This document shows positions 25,566-34,273 of a stretch of 64,000 nt of DNA, in pieces (position 1 is the stretch's first letter; each line of letters opens with the position of its first letter). This DNA is from Leptospira ilyithenensis. Its GTDB lineage: Bacteria > Spirochaetota > Leptospiria > Leptospirales > Leptospiraceae. The notes beneath the pieces are model-generated. The model saw nothing but the letters and a program-made list of their open reading frames with translations, was not told the DNA's origin and made no database searches. The stretch is taken from NCBI RefSeq assembly GCF_004771005.1, contig NZ_RQHV01000002.1, positions 202,914-266,913 on the forward strand, in the 5' to 3' direction. The translations under genes and the position numbers were made by a program.

Positions 25566-28058
25566 ATGCAAAACACCTCCGAACGATACCCCATCCAAGA
25601 CAATCTGGATGACATTTTAGATTCACTGCAAAAAAACAATCTAACCTTACTTGAGGCCCCTCCCGGTTCCGGTAAAACCACAGTTTTGCCGATTGAAATT
25701 TTGCGTTCGGGGAAATTCGAAAAAAAGATTTTGATCTTGGAACCTCGTCGTTTAGCAGCGCGTAATGCGGCGATCCGAATGAGCCAGGTTTTGGGGGAAG
25801 AAGTCGGCAACACGGTCGGTTACCGGATTCGATTTGAATCCAAAATCAGTAAAGATACGAAACTGGAACTTGTTACCGATGGGATTCTTTCCAAGATGTT
25901 AGTCGAAGATCCCGAACTTTCCGATTATGGTTTGGTTGTATTTGACGAATTTCACGAGAGAAATCTCGATTCCGATTTTTGTTTTGCACTTTGCAGGAGA
26001 AGTACCGAGATTTTCCGACCTGATTTGAAAATTCTAGTAATGTCCGCAACTCTGGAAGGGACCGATTGGGGAACCAAAGGAGTTCGCGCAAATCAAATTC
26101 AAGCCAAAGGCAGAATGTTTCCGGTTACTATCCGTTATACGGGATCTTCCCCAAGAAGGGTAACGGATCGGATCGGTGAATTGGTTCCACAGATTCTTTC
26201 CCAATCGGAAGGAGATGTGCTTGTTTTTTTCTCAGGTGTCTCGGAGATTTATACAGCCGAACGAATACTAAACGACAATTTTGCCAATAAAGGGATTTCG
26301 AATGTATTGATACTGAAACTTTACGGCGAGATGCGTTTGGAAAACCAAGTGGAAATATTTTTGCCGCCAAAACCGGGACAAAGGAAATTGATTCTTTCCA
26401 CAAATATTGCGGAAACTTCTCTTACTATTCCCGGTGTAAAACTGGTAGTGGATACCGGATTTTGCAAAAGAATGATTTTTGATCCCAGGTCGGGACTTTC
26501 CCGTTTGGAGAAAAAAAGAATCAGTCTGAATTCCGCCAAACAGAGATCAGGTCGTGCAGGCAGGGAATCGGAAGGAACCGCCATCCGGCTTTGGTCAGAA
26601 GAAGAGGAAAAGGATTTTCCCGTCTCTCACCCTCCCGAGATTTTGGAAGCGGATGTGTCCGGTTTGGTACTACTCTCTAAAAAATGGGGGGAGGAATTAA
26701 ACGATCTACCTCTTCTTGACAAACCGTCATTAGGCGTCATCAGGGAATCCATTTCCATCTTGCAGGTATTAGGTTTGCTTGATCGGAAGGAAAAAATTAC
26801 GAATCTGGGGATCTCTGCTTTGCGCCTTCCTCTTTCCACAAGGCTTTCCGGTATGTGCTGTATGTTCAACGGAAGTGATCTTCCTCTTGCGGAATTATCC
26901 GCCCTACTTTCCGAAAAAGATATCTTGGGGCATTCGGAAACCAACCTTAGATTTTTATCCCGATGGGAGGCATGGCAAAAGGGAAATGTATCGAATTTCG
27001 GCTTAAAATCCAGAATCGAACAAAGCATCCGGCAAATAGAAAAGATCCTGAATGATTTACCCAAAAAACCAAAACAAAATCTATCGATTCAGGGTGCATT
27101 GAGTTTTGCTTTTCCGGATCGAATCGCAAAACGAAGAACAGCTGACTCTAACAAGTATAAACTATTCAACGGGAAAGGAGCGATTCTTGCAGATACGGGA
27201 GGCATGCATTTGCCGGAATGGATACTTGTCCTGGATTCGGATGGAGACGGAACGGAAGCAAAGGTTCGCCTTTATTGTGAATTGAACGAAGAGGAAATAT
27301 TAAAACTTCATTTTGAAAAAATTTCGGAACACTTAAGTTCTGTTATAGAAGAAACGGAAAGAAAAACAAAATTGATTCGTTTCGTTCAAAATAAATTTTT
27401 GGGAGAGATAGTTCTTTCCCGTTCGACAAAGCCTACCAAGTTTTCCAAAGAAGAAAAAGGAGAAGCAGTCGTATCCTTTTGGAAAAAGGAATTTTTTTAT
27501 CCCTATTTCGAAAAGGATGATAAAATTTCTTCTTTTCTAAATCGTATCCGGATTTTAAAAGAAAGCGGATTTTCTTTCCCAGAATTTTCGGAAGAAAAAC
27601 TCCAGGAAGAAATAAGAAGTTGGCTTTTACCGTTCTATTCTCTGGAATCTGCTTCCTTGGATCCTTACAAGCCGGATTTTTTGCAGGCATTGTCTTCCCG
27701 ATTGACATATTCCGAATCGGAAGTTCTAAAAAAAGAAACACCAACCCACCTAACTGTACCTAGTGGATCAACAATCCCGATCGAATACTTTAGAGAAGGC
27801 GCTTCCATTTCGGTGAAATTGCAAGAAATGTTCGGAATGCGCAAGGTCCCGAAGATTGCAGGAGGAAAGGTGGAAATTTTACTCCACTTGCTTTCTCCTG
27901 CAAGACGTCCCGTGCAAGTGACCCGGGACCTGGAAAATTTTTGGGATGTGACCTATCACGAAGTCAAAAAAGAGCTAAAGGGAAAATATCCGAGACACCC
28001 CTGGCCGGATTCTCCTTGGGAAGCAATTCCTACAAGTAGAACGAAGAACAGAGGTTAA
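25566..28058 (+). CDS. hrpB: ATP-dependent helicase HrpB
   Basis: An 830-residue DEAH-type helicase. Motif I is APPGSGKTT (about 31-39), motif Ia LEPRRLAARNAAIRM, motif II VFDEFHERN (DEFH rather than DEAH), motif III MSATLEG, motif V TNIAETSLTIPGV, motif VI QRSGRAGRE. The C-terminal region carries the HrpB-specific domain ending PRHPWPDSPWEAIPTSRTKNRG, a well-conserved HrpB tail. Its length matches the family. The cellular role of HrpB is poorly known. The gene is divergent from hipBST and its stop overlaps the convergent STAS gene by 4 bases. Confidence 0.95.
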   Translation: MQNTSERYPIQDNLDDILDSLQKNNLTLLEAPPGSGKTTVLPIEILRSGKFEKKILILEPRRLAARNAAIRMSQVLGEEVGNTVGYRIRFESKISKDTKLELVTDGILSKMLVEDPELSDYGLVVFDEFHERNLDSDFCFALCRRSTEIFRPDLKILVMSATLEGTDWGTKGVRANQIQAKGRMFPVTIRYTGSSPRRVTDRIGELVPQILSQSEGDVLVFFSGVSEIYTAERILNDNFANKGISNVLILKLYGEMRLENQVEIFLPPKPGQRKLILSTNIAETSLTIPGVKLVVDTGFCKRMIFDPRSGLSRLEKKRISLNSAKQRSGRAGRESEGTAIRLWSEEEEKDFPVSHPPEILEADVSGLVLLSKKWGEELNDLPLLDKPSLGVIRESISILQVLGLLDRKEKITNLGISALRLPLSTRLSGMCCMFNGSDLPLAELSALLSEKDILGHSETNLRFLSRWEAWQKGNVSNFGLKSRIEQSIRQIEKILNDLPKKPKQNLSIQGALSFAFPDRIAKRRTADSNKYKLFNGKGAILADTGGMHLPEWILVLDSDGDGTEAKVRLYCELNEEEILKLHFEKISEHLSSVIEETERKTKLIRFVQNKFLGEIVLSRSTKPTKFSKEEKGEAVVSFWKKEFFYPYFEKDDKISSFLNRIRILKESGFSFPEFSEEKLQEEIRSWLLPFYSLESASLDPYKPDFLQALSSRLTYSESEVLKKETPTHLTVPSGSTIPIEYFREGASISVKLQEMFGMRKVPKIAGGKVEILLHLLSPARRPVQVTRDLENFWDVTYHEVKKELKGKYPRHPWPDSPWEAIPTSRTKNRG

Positions 28059-28612
28059 ATGAGTCTTTCGTAAACGGAAACCCATCCTTTCGGATTGATT
28101 AAAAACTTGGATGAACAGGAAGGACATTTATAATTTCCCGGCCTAGACCATTTCAGAGTCTGGCCGCACTCAGGACAAAATACTGTCTTTATCTCTACTT
28201 CCCTCTCTAACGAAATCTCTGTCTCCTCGGAAGAAGGGACAAGAACCGGTTTTTCCTCTAAGTCCGGCCTCGCTTGGTTTGCGGGAAGTTCCGTAATTAG
28301 ATTTTTTTCCAAGTCCTGTTTCGCCTCAGCGCTATTTCCAAAGCTTGGGAATAAAGAACCGATCCCGAATTCTTCCAGAACCTTTTTCCATTCTTCGGAA
28401 ACTCCGGAAAGAGCCACTTTGGAACCTGTTTCTTTGGCGCGGGAAGAGATCTTTTTGAGATACTCAATTCCCACTTCGTCCACGGAATCCAATGAGGATA
28501 ACTCAATGCAAAATAGATGGGGGGCGAGACTTGCATCCTTGATTCTCAAATAGAGATCGGAACCAAGTTCTGCGGAAAGATGACCGGAAAGATGAATAAG
28601 TAAGGACTTCAA
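28055..28612 (-). CDS. STAS-domain protein with C-terminal zinc ribbon
   Basis: A 185-residue protein. Residues 1-105 fit a STAS (anti-anti-sigma) domain: LIHLSGHLSAELG, FCIELSSLDSVDEVGIEYLKKI and KVALSGVSEEWKKVLEEFGIGSLFPSF. The usual DSSG phospho-site is altered to D42-S43-V-D-E. After an acidic linker there is a zinc ribbon with C146, C149, C163 and C166 (FCPECG, YKCPSC). STAS proteins bind RsbW-type kinases; a ribbon suggests contact with another protein or nucleic acid. The fusion is not one I know by name. It is divergent from the dehydratase gene at 28695. Confidence 0.75.
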   Translation of the reverse strand: MKSLLIHLSGHLSAELGSDLYLRIKDASLAPHLFCIELSSLDSVDEVGIEYLKKISSRAKETGSKVALSGVSEEWKKVLEEFGIGSLFPSFGNSAEAKQDLEKNLITELPANQARPDLEEKPVLVPSSEETEISLEREVEIKTVFCPECGQTLKWSRPGNYKCPSCSSKFLINPKGWVSVYERLI

Positions 28613-28694
28613 ACGAGCTTTTTCCTATTTTCTGATGATCGGTATAGATTCTGTATTTACAAGGAATTTTGCAGAATTTACACTATTTCCAGCA

Positions 28695-30575
28695 ATGAAT
28701 TCAATCCCAAGACGTTACTGGGTTTTCCCAATCGACATATTCTTCATGGTATTGTCCTATTTTCTCGCACATTTGGTGAGATTTGAAGATTTTCGATTTT
28801 TGGAAAACAAGGAATTATTCTTCACCTGCACAGCAATTGTAGTGATCAGCCGTTCGGTGGTATTTTTTCTTTCCGGAATTTACAAATCCCTTTGGTCCTA
28901 TGCTTCCCTTCATGACCTTTTGGAAATCATCAAGGCGACTATTTTATCTTCTTTGGTCTCTACCATTGCCATTTTATTTTATAACCGTTTTTCCCAAATA
29001 TCAAGGATGGTTCCCATCCTCGATACTCTCATTCTACTAGGATTTTTATGTTTAAGAAGTTTGAGTTGGAGAATGATTCGGGATCAGATTTTCCGAGCGG
29101 GAGCCAAAGACGGAATTCCCATTCTACTCATCGGTGCAGGCAAGTTAGGCGCTACTTTTTTATCCGAAATCAGAAGGCATAGCGAATTGGATCTGCACCC
29201 TGTCGGATTCCTCGATGACAACCCTTCCAAAGTAGGCGGATACATTCAAGGAATACCGATCCTCGGTGTTTCCGAAAGCGCGGAAGATTTCATTTATAAA
29301 TTCGGAATTAAAAAAGTGATTATGACGGTTTCACAGCCTGACGGAAGGATTGTGAGCAAACTCATGAAAATCTGTGACACTGCAGGGATCGAATTTAAAA
29401 TCTTGCCTTCCTTTGGTGATTATATTTCGGACAAACCGAAGATCACCCAACTAAGGGAAGTACAAGTGGAAGATTTACTTGGGCGGCCGACAGTGGATCT
29501 GGAAGTGGAATCCATAAGATCCTATCTGGAAGGAAAGGACATCCTGGTCACCGGTGCCGGCGGTTCCATCGGATCAGAGATCTGCCGTCAGGTCGCATTA
29601 TTCAGACCGCGTTCCCTGATCCTCTTGGACGCCGCAGAAACTCCCTTATACGAAATTGATTATGAACTTAGGAAAAACTTTTCGGCGTTTGCCATCGAAT
29701 TCAAACCTGTGATGGCGGATGTGAAAAATCTTTCCCGATTGTCTTCCGTATTTGAAGAACACAAACCCTCGGTAGTTTTTCATTCCGCTGCATACAAACA
29801 TGTTCCCATGATGGAAATCAATCCTTGCGAAGCGGTATTGAATAACGTAATGGGTACAAAAAACGTAGCGGACGTGTCCCGCCTAACAGGCGTAGAGAGA
29901 TTTGTACTTATTTCTACGGACAAAGCGGTAAATCCTGTGAATGTAATGGGAGCTTCCAAACGCGCGGCAGAACTTTATTTGCAACATATTTCGCAAAATT
30001 CCAGAACCAAATTCATCACGGTTCGTTTCGGAAATGTCTTGGGTTCCAACGGATCGGTAATACCCCGCTTTAGGGAACAAATCAAAAGAGGCGGGCCCGT
30101 GACTGTCACCCATCCTGAAGTCATCCGCTATTTTATGACCATACCGGAGGCAACACAATTGGTTTTGCAGGCGGGATCCATGGGAGAACACGGTGAGATT
30201 TTCATACTCGATATGGGAGAACCTGTAAAAATCGTATCTCTTGCCGAAGAAATGATCAGATTGTCTGGATATACTCCTCACCAGGATATTAAGATCGAAT
30301 TCACCGGACTTCGCCCGGGGGAAAAACTCTTCGAAGAACTTATGTTAGATCAAGAGGGAATCAAGAAAACCCATCATCCTAAAATCAGGATCGCCGCTCC
30401 TCTCGAATCTTACAATCTTCTATTATTCCAAAATAAAATGAATAAACTTTTCTCTTTGGCAAAAGCAAATAAAGACAAGGAAATTTTCCCTAGTTTCAAA
30501 GACATCATTCCTGAGTACAAAATTCATGATGAATATCTGGCATGGGAGACAAACGCTGGTAAAAAGAACCTATGA
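28695..30575 (+). CDS. Membrane nucleotide-sugar 4,6-dehydratase, WbpM/PglF/CapD type
   Basis: The ATG at 28695 gives 626 residues; an in-frame start at 28635 would add 20. Four N-terminal helices are followed by a first Rossmann-like domain (LIGAGKLGATFL) and a second with TGAGGSIGSEICRQ. The catalytic area reads SAAYKHVPMMEINPCE, STDKAVNPVNVMGASKRAAE. The YxxxK Tyr is Met here, giving the Ser-Met-Lys triad characteristic of WbpM-type UDP-GlcNAc 4,6-dehydratases. It makes a 4-keto-6-deoxy sugar for surface glycans such as O-antigen. It overlaps the next gene by ATGA. Confidence 0.9.
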   Translation: MNSIPRRYWVFPIDIFFMVLSYFLAHLVRFEDFRFLENKELFFTCTAIVVISRSVVFFLSGIYKSLWSYASLHDLLEIIKATILSSLVSTIAILFYNRFSQISRMVPILDTLILLGFLCLRSLSWRMIRDQIFRAGAKDGIPILLIGAGKLGATFLSEIRRHSELDLHPVGFLDDNPSKVGGYIQGIPILGVSESAEDFIYKFGIKKVIMTVSQPDGRIVSKLMKICDTAGIEFKILPSFGDYISDKPKITQLREVQVEDLLGRPTVDLEVESIRSYLEGKDILVTGAGGSIGSEICRQVALFRPRSLILLDAAETPLYEIDYELRKNFSAFAIEFKPVMADVKNLSRLSSVFEEHKPSVVFHSAAYKHVPMMEINPCEAVLNNVMGTKNVADVSRLTGVERFVLISTDKAVNPVNVMGASKRAAELYLQHISQNSRTKFITVRFGNVLGSNGSVIPRFREQIKRGGPVTVTHPEVIRYFMTIPEATQLVLQAGSMGEHGEIFILDMGEPVKIVSLAEEMIRLSGYTPHQDIKIEFTGLRPGEKLFEELMLDQEGIKKTHHPKIRIAAPLESYNLLLFQNKMNKLFSLAKANKDKEIFPSFKDIIPEYKIHDEYLAWETNAGKKNL

Positions 30576-31048
30576 GCCAAAGTTTAAGCCCCGAAGAAAT
30601 CACAACCCTACGTGAATTCAAAAGACAACTTTTCACCCTATATTGGGAAAAATTCGGAATATTCTATATTCACGTCATGCCACACCCCAAACTGGAAATC
30701 GGGAAAAGAGGACTTCTCAATGCGGAAAAAGAATCGGGCATTGTGCTAGTGTTCGGCGACAAAGCGGTCAAAGTATTGGACAGCCAGCCGGATTATTTGT
30801 TTGCAGAATTACAGTTCGGTTCCACATGGGAGCCTACGATTCTTCCTTGGGATGCCGTATTTCGTATTTATGATAAGTTTCAAAATTCCGCTTCTCAGCT
30901 TAGATTTTTGCAAGTGGATTCAGGGCTGGACGAGCCTCCCACAAAAGACGACAAAAAACCGGATCTGGCAAAAGAGCCGAGCAAACCGGACTATTCTGAA
31001 GAAGGAAATGTGATTCGTGTGGATTTCGGAGGAAAAAGGAACGAATGA
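30572..31048 (+). CDS. SspB-like (ClpXP adaptor) protein
   Basis: A 158-residue acidic cytoplasmic protein. Residues about 25-115 resemble the SspB fold: FYIHVMPHPKLEIG, ESGIVLVFGDKAVKVLD, LFAELQFGSTWEPTILPWDAVFRIYDKF. A charged flexible linker follows, ending in VIRVDFGGKR, which recalls the C-terminal ClpX-binding tail (LRVVK-like) of SspB. If right, it would deliver tagged proteins to ClpXP. The gene is squeezed between two others by ATGA overlaps at both ends, so it is cotranslated with a dehydratase and a permease. The SspB assignment is by pattern only and could be wrong. Confidence 0.5.
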   Translation: MSQSLSPEEITTLREFKRQLFTLYWEKFGIFYIHVMPHPKLEIGKRGLLNAEKESGIVLVFGDKAVKVLDSQPDYLFAELQFGSTWEPTILPWDAVFRIYDKFQNSASQLRFLQVDSGLDEPPTKDDKKPDLAKEPSKPDYSEEGNVIRVDFGGKRNE

Positions 31049-32655
31049 ATTATTTTTCAATCACACGAGGTGATATTGACGGATTTTTCGGACTGATGGT
31101 GGACAACCTCATCCAATTGCTTGTTTTAACAGGACTTTGTATCGGACTTTGCGGTTTCCCTTTGGAATTTGTTACTTCGGTCGTTTTGCCCGGAGCTGCC
31201 ATCTCTCTTCTTATCGGAAATTTATTTTACTCATGGCAGGCTTATCAATTAGGCAAAAAAACAAACCGAACAGACGTTACAGCCCTCCCTTACGGGATCA
31301 ATACGGTTTCCTTGTTCGCATTTATATTTTTTGTGATGTTGCCTGTTTACCAAGCGACGGGAGATTATAAATCCGCCTGGAAGGCGGGACTTCTTGTTTC
31401 CTTTTCTTCGGGGCTTATCGAATTCTTCGGTTCGTTTTTTGCGGAAAAAATCAGAAAGTCAACTCCTCGTGCCGCTTTACTTTCCGCCCTGGCGGGAATT
31501 GCAATTACTTTTATCTCTATGGACTTTTTATTAAGAACATTCGAACACCCGTTAGTTGCTTTTGTTCCTTTGGGTGTTATACTTTTACAGTATTTCGGAA
31601 AAGTCAAATTTCCTTTTGGCATCCCGGGGGGACTCGTTTCTATCATCCTCGGGATCATTCTCGCGTATGTTTCAGGGCTTTTGGGAGAACCTATTTTTCA
31701 GGAAGGAGCGTTTGCTCGTGGTAAAGAAACAATCGGGTTTTATCTACCTCACTTGGCAGTAGTAGAACTTTGGGAAGTATTGAGTTTTGCAAATGTAAAA
31801 ACATATTTTGCAATCATCCTGCCTATGGGTGTCTTCAACGTAATAGGTTCCTTGCAGAATATCGAATCCGCAGAAGCCTCGGGCGATAGTTTTGACACCA
31901 AATCCTCGTTACTTGTAAACGGGATAGGTACCTTGGCAGGAACTTTTTTCGGGTCTCCTTTTCCAACTACAATCTATATCGGACATCCCGGCTGGAAGGG
32001 ATTAGGTGCCAAACACGGCTATTCCGTATTAAACGGTATATTTATAACATTTGTTAGTGTTTTTGGGCTTATGGGGATTTTGCAGGCAATCATTCCGATT
32101 GAAGCCGGCATGGCGATCGTACTCTGGATCGGAATTATCATTGCTTCTCAGGCATTTCAAGCCAGTCCTAAAAACCATTCCCCCGCAGTGGTAGCCGGTT
32201 TACTTCCTGCATTTGCCGGATGGGCGGCTCTTATCATTCAAAATGTATTTTTCTTTTTGGATGGGAGATTGCAGGCGATATTATTGGAATTGGAAACTCC
32301 CAAATCCTATCATTTTAATTTATCAGACCTTTCCCCGCACGTTCCTTTTTTACCTTATGCTTTGGGAGGAGTTCTTTCCTTGTCTCAGGGATTTTTACTT
32401 ACTTCCATGATTTGGGCCGCGATGGTGGTTTTTCTTTTGGAGAGAGATTTTTTAAAGTCTTCGCTTTGGGCTTTGATCGGTACAACTTTATCGTTTTTCG
32501 GATTCATCCATGCATACGAATTGGCAGGGAATGCTATTTTAAACCGATTTGCATTTTTCGTTTCCTGGCAATTTCCAGTAGCCTACCTAGCCTTAGCATT
32601 TCTCTTTTTCCTGACGTATTTGATAAACCGATACTCCCCGGACAAGAAATCCTGA
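31045..32655 (+). CDS. NCS2-family (AzgA-like) permease
   Basis: A 536-residue polytopic inner-membrane protein with about 12-14 helices. TNRTDVTALPYGINTVSLFAF matches the AzgA-branch motif, and SAEASGDSFDTKSSLLVNGIGT plus GSPFPTTIYIGHPGWKGLG match the later conserved regions. AzgA-type NCS2 carriers take up hypoxanthine, adenine or guanine with protons. A purine link would fit apt 1 kb downstream, but the gene is translationally coupled (ATGA) to the SspB-like gene, not to apt. The substrate is inferred. Confidence 0.8.
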   Translation: MNYFSITRGDIDGFFGLMVDNLIQLLVLTGLCIGLCGFPLEFVTSVVLPGAAISLLIGNLFYSWQAYQLGKKTNRTDVTALPYGINTVSLFAFIFFVMLPVYQATGDYKSAWKAGLLVSFSSGLIEFFGSFFAEKIRKSTPRAALLSALAGIAITFISMDFLLRTFEHPLVAFVPLGVILLQYFGKVKFPFGIPGGLVSIILGIILAYVSGLLGEPIFQEGAFARGKETIGFYLPHLAVVELWEVLSFANVKTYFAIILPMGVFNVIGSLQNIESAEASGDSFDTKSSLLVNGIGTLAGTFFGSPFPTTIYIGHPGWKGLGAKHGYSVLNGIFITFVSVFGLMGILQAIIPIEAGMAIVLWIGIIIASQAFQASPKNHSPAVVAGLLPAFAGWAALIIQNVFFFLDGRLQAILLELETPKSYHFNLSDLSPHVPFLPYALGGVLSLSQGFLLTSMIWAAMVVFLLERDFLKSSLWALIGTTLSFFGFIHAYELAGNAILNRFAFFVSWQFPVAYLALAFLFFLTYLINRYSPDKKS

Positions 32656-32749
32656 GAAAAGGCTTGTATATTTTTAGAAATCAGGCGTTCTTGAAAGTCT
32701 AAATATTAGAAGCTCAAGAGCATTTAGCTATAAGGAGAGCAAACTTCCT

Positions 32750-33640
32750 ATGACCTGGATCAAACGAATTGGTTTTTTCCTACTTACAAACATATTAATC
32801 ATGACTACGATCTCCATCGTAACCAACGTGCTTGGTTACTTTGGGTTCGGTATACAAGCTTTCGGTGTAAACTTAACTCAACTGATCGTATTCTGCTTGA
32901 TGTGGGGTATGGTAGGATCTTTCATTTCCCTCTTCCTCTCAAAGTACATGGCAAAATGGTCTATGGGTGTAAAAACCATAGATCCTAAAAATGCCTCTTC
33001 ACATGAGATGGAAGTGTACAGAAGAGTTCAATCTCTTGCACAAAGGGCACACCTTCCCATGCCGGAAGTAGGTATTTACGATTCACCTGAAGTGAACGCA
33101 TTTGCTACCGGCCCGAGCAAATCCAGTTCTCTCGTTGCTGTTTCCACAGGACTACTCAACAGAATGAGCGGTCAAGAATTGGAAGGAGTTTTAGCACACG
33201 AATTATCTCACGTTGCCAACGGTGATATGGTGACGCTGACTCTCATCCAAGGTGTCGTGAACTCATTCGCCATGTTTATTTCCAGAATTATTGCAATGCT
33301 TATTGCCAATTCGGTGAAAGAAGAGATGGCACATATGGTGCGTTTTCTTGTAACGATCGCCCTAGACATTGCATTCTCAATTCTAGGTTCAATCGCGGTT
33401 GCTTACTTTTCCAGAATCAGAGAATTTCGTGCGGATGCAGGAGGAGCGAAACTTGCCGGGCGTGAGTCCATGATTTCTGCTTTGGAAGCTTTGCGCAAAG
33501 TAATAGACCAGCCCGCAGATGAAAGGGGCGCAGCACTTGCATCTCTCAAGATTTCTTCTAAAAAAGGCGGTTTCTTATCATTGTTTGCAACGCACCCTCC
33601 TTTGGAAGAAAGGATTTTGGCACTCAGACAGATGAGATAA
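32750..33640 (+). CDS. htpX: Membrane zinc metalloprotease HtpX
   Basis: A 296-residue M48 peptidase. Two N-terminal helices (about 8-28 and 38-64) are followed by a cytoplasmic domain with the zinc motif H150-E151-L-S-H154 (GVLAHELSHVANGD), two more helices, and the third ligand region REFRADAGGA. It degrades misfolded membrane proteins and is often induced by envelope stress. AAGGAG lies 13 bases before the ATG. It is followed by a terminator, so it is probably a single-gene unit. Confidence 0.95.
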   Translation: MTWIKRIGFFLLTNILIMTTISIVTNVLGYFGFGIQAFGVNLTQLIVFCLMWGMVGSFISLFLSKYMAKWSMGVKTIDPKNASSHEMEVYRRVQSLAQRAHLPMPEVGIYDSPEVNAFATGPSKSSSLVAVSTGLLNRMSGQELEGVLAHELSHVANGDMVTLTLIQGVVNSFAMFISRIIAMLIANSVKEEMAHMVRFLVTIALDIAFSILGSIAVAYFSRIREFRADAGGAKLAGRESMISALEALRKVIDQPADERGAALASLKISSKKGGFLSLFATHPPLEERILALRQMR

Positions 33641-33671
33641 CCGAAAAAGAAAAAATTTCTCAAATGCGAGG

Positions 33672-33700
33672 AAAGGTCGGGAACTACCCGGCCTTTTTTT
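33672..33700 (+). terminator. Rho-independent terminator after htpX
   Basis: Arms 33672-33681 and 33687-33696 pair over 10 bases with one G-U wobble, loop of 5, then a run of seven T (33694-33700). Confidence 0.88.
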
Positions 33701-33736
33701 ATTGTCAAAGCCGGACAAAAATGAGATTCATTTCTT

Positions 33737-34270
33737 ATGTCTATTGTAAAGTCCAAGATACGAACCATTCCTGATTATCCAAAACCTGGCATTCTTTTCC
33801 GTGATATAACTTCCCTGCTCATTGATCCGGAAGCATTCCGACTTACAATAGCCATGTTTGTAGAACGTTATCAAAACCAGGGAATTCAAAAGGTAGTTGC
33901 CATTGATGCACGAGGGTTTATCGCTGGTGCGGCACTTGCCTTCCAATTGGGAGTGGGATTCGTTCCTGTCCGAAAAAAAGGAAAGTTACCTGGCAAAACG
34001 ATTTCGGAAGCATATGCTTTGGAATACGGAGTAGACCATGTGGAAATCCATATAGATGCAATTGAAGAAGGGGAAAAAGTAGTGATCATGGATGATTTGA
34101 TTGCTACCGGAGGAACTTTGGAAGCGTCCATCAAACTTGTGCAAAGCCTGAAAGGTATCATTCATGAATGCGCAACCATTATCGACTTACCTGATTTAGG
34201 TGGAGCAGTAAGAATCAAGGAAAAATATGGAATCAATGTTTATTCCATCTGTGAATTCGAAGGACATTGA
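33737..34270 (+). CDS. apt: Adenine phosphoribosyltransferase
   Basis: A 177-residue purine-salvage enzyme: adenine plus PRPP gives AMP. The PRPP-binding loop is [13 protein letters not shown] (residues 115-127). [15 protein letters not shown] near the start and [16 protein letters not shown] are family signatures. The length is typical for bacterial Apt. The ATG follows the htpX terminator by 36 bases, so it has its own promoter. The convergent ATPase gene ends 4 bases after its stop. Confidence 0.96.
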   Translation: MSIVKSKIRTIPDYPKPGILFRDITSLLIDPEAFRLTIAMFVERYQNQGIQKVVAIDARGFIAGAALAFQLGVGFVPVRKKGKLPGKTISEAYALEYGVDHVEIHIDAIEEGEKVVIMDDLIATGGTLEASIKLVQSLKGIIHECATIIDLPDLGGAVRIKEKYGINVYSICEFEGH

Positions 34271-34273
34271 AAC

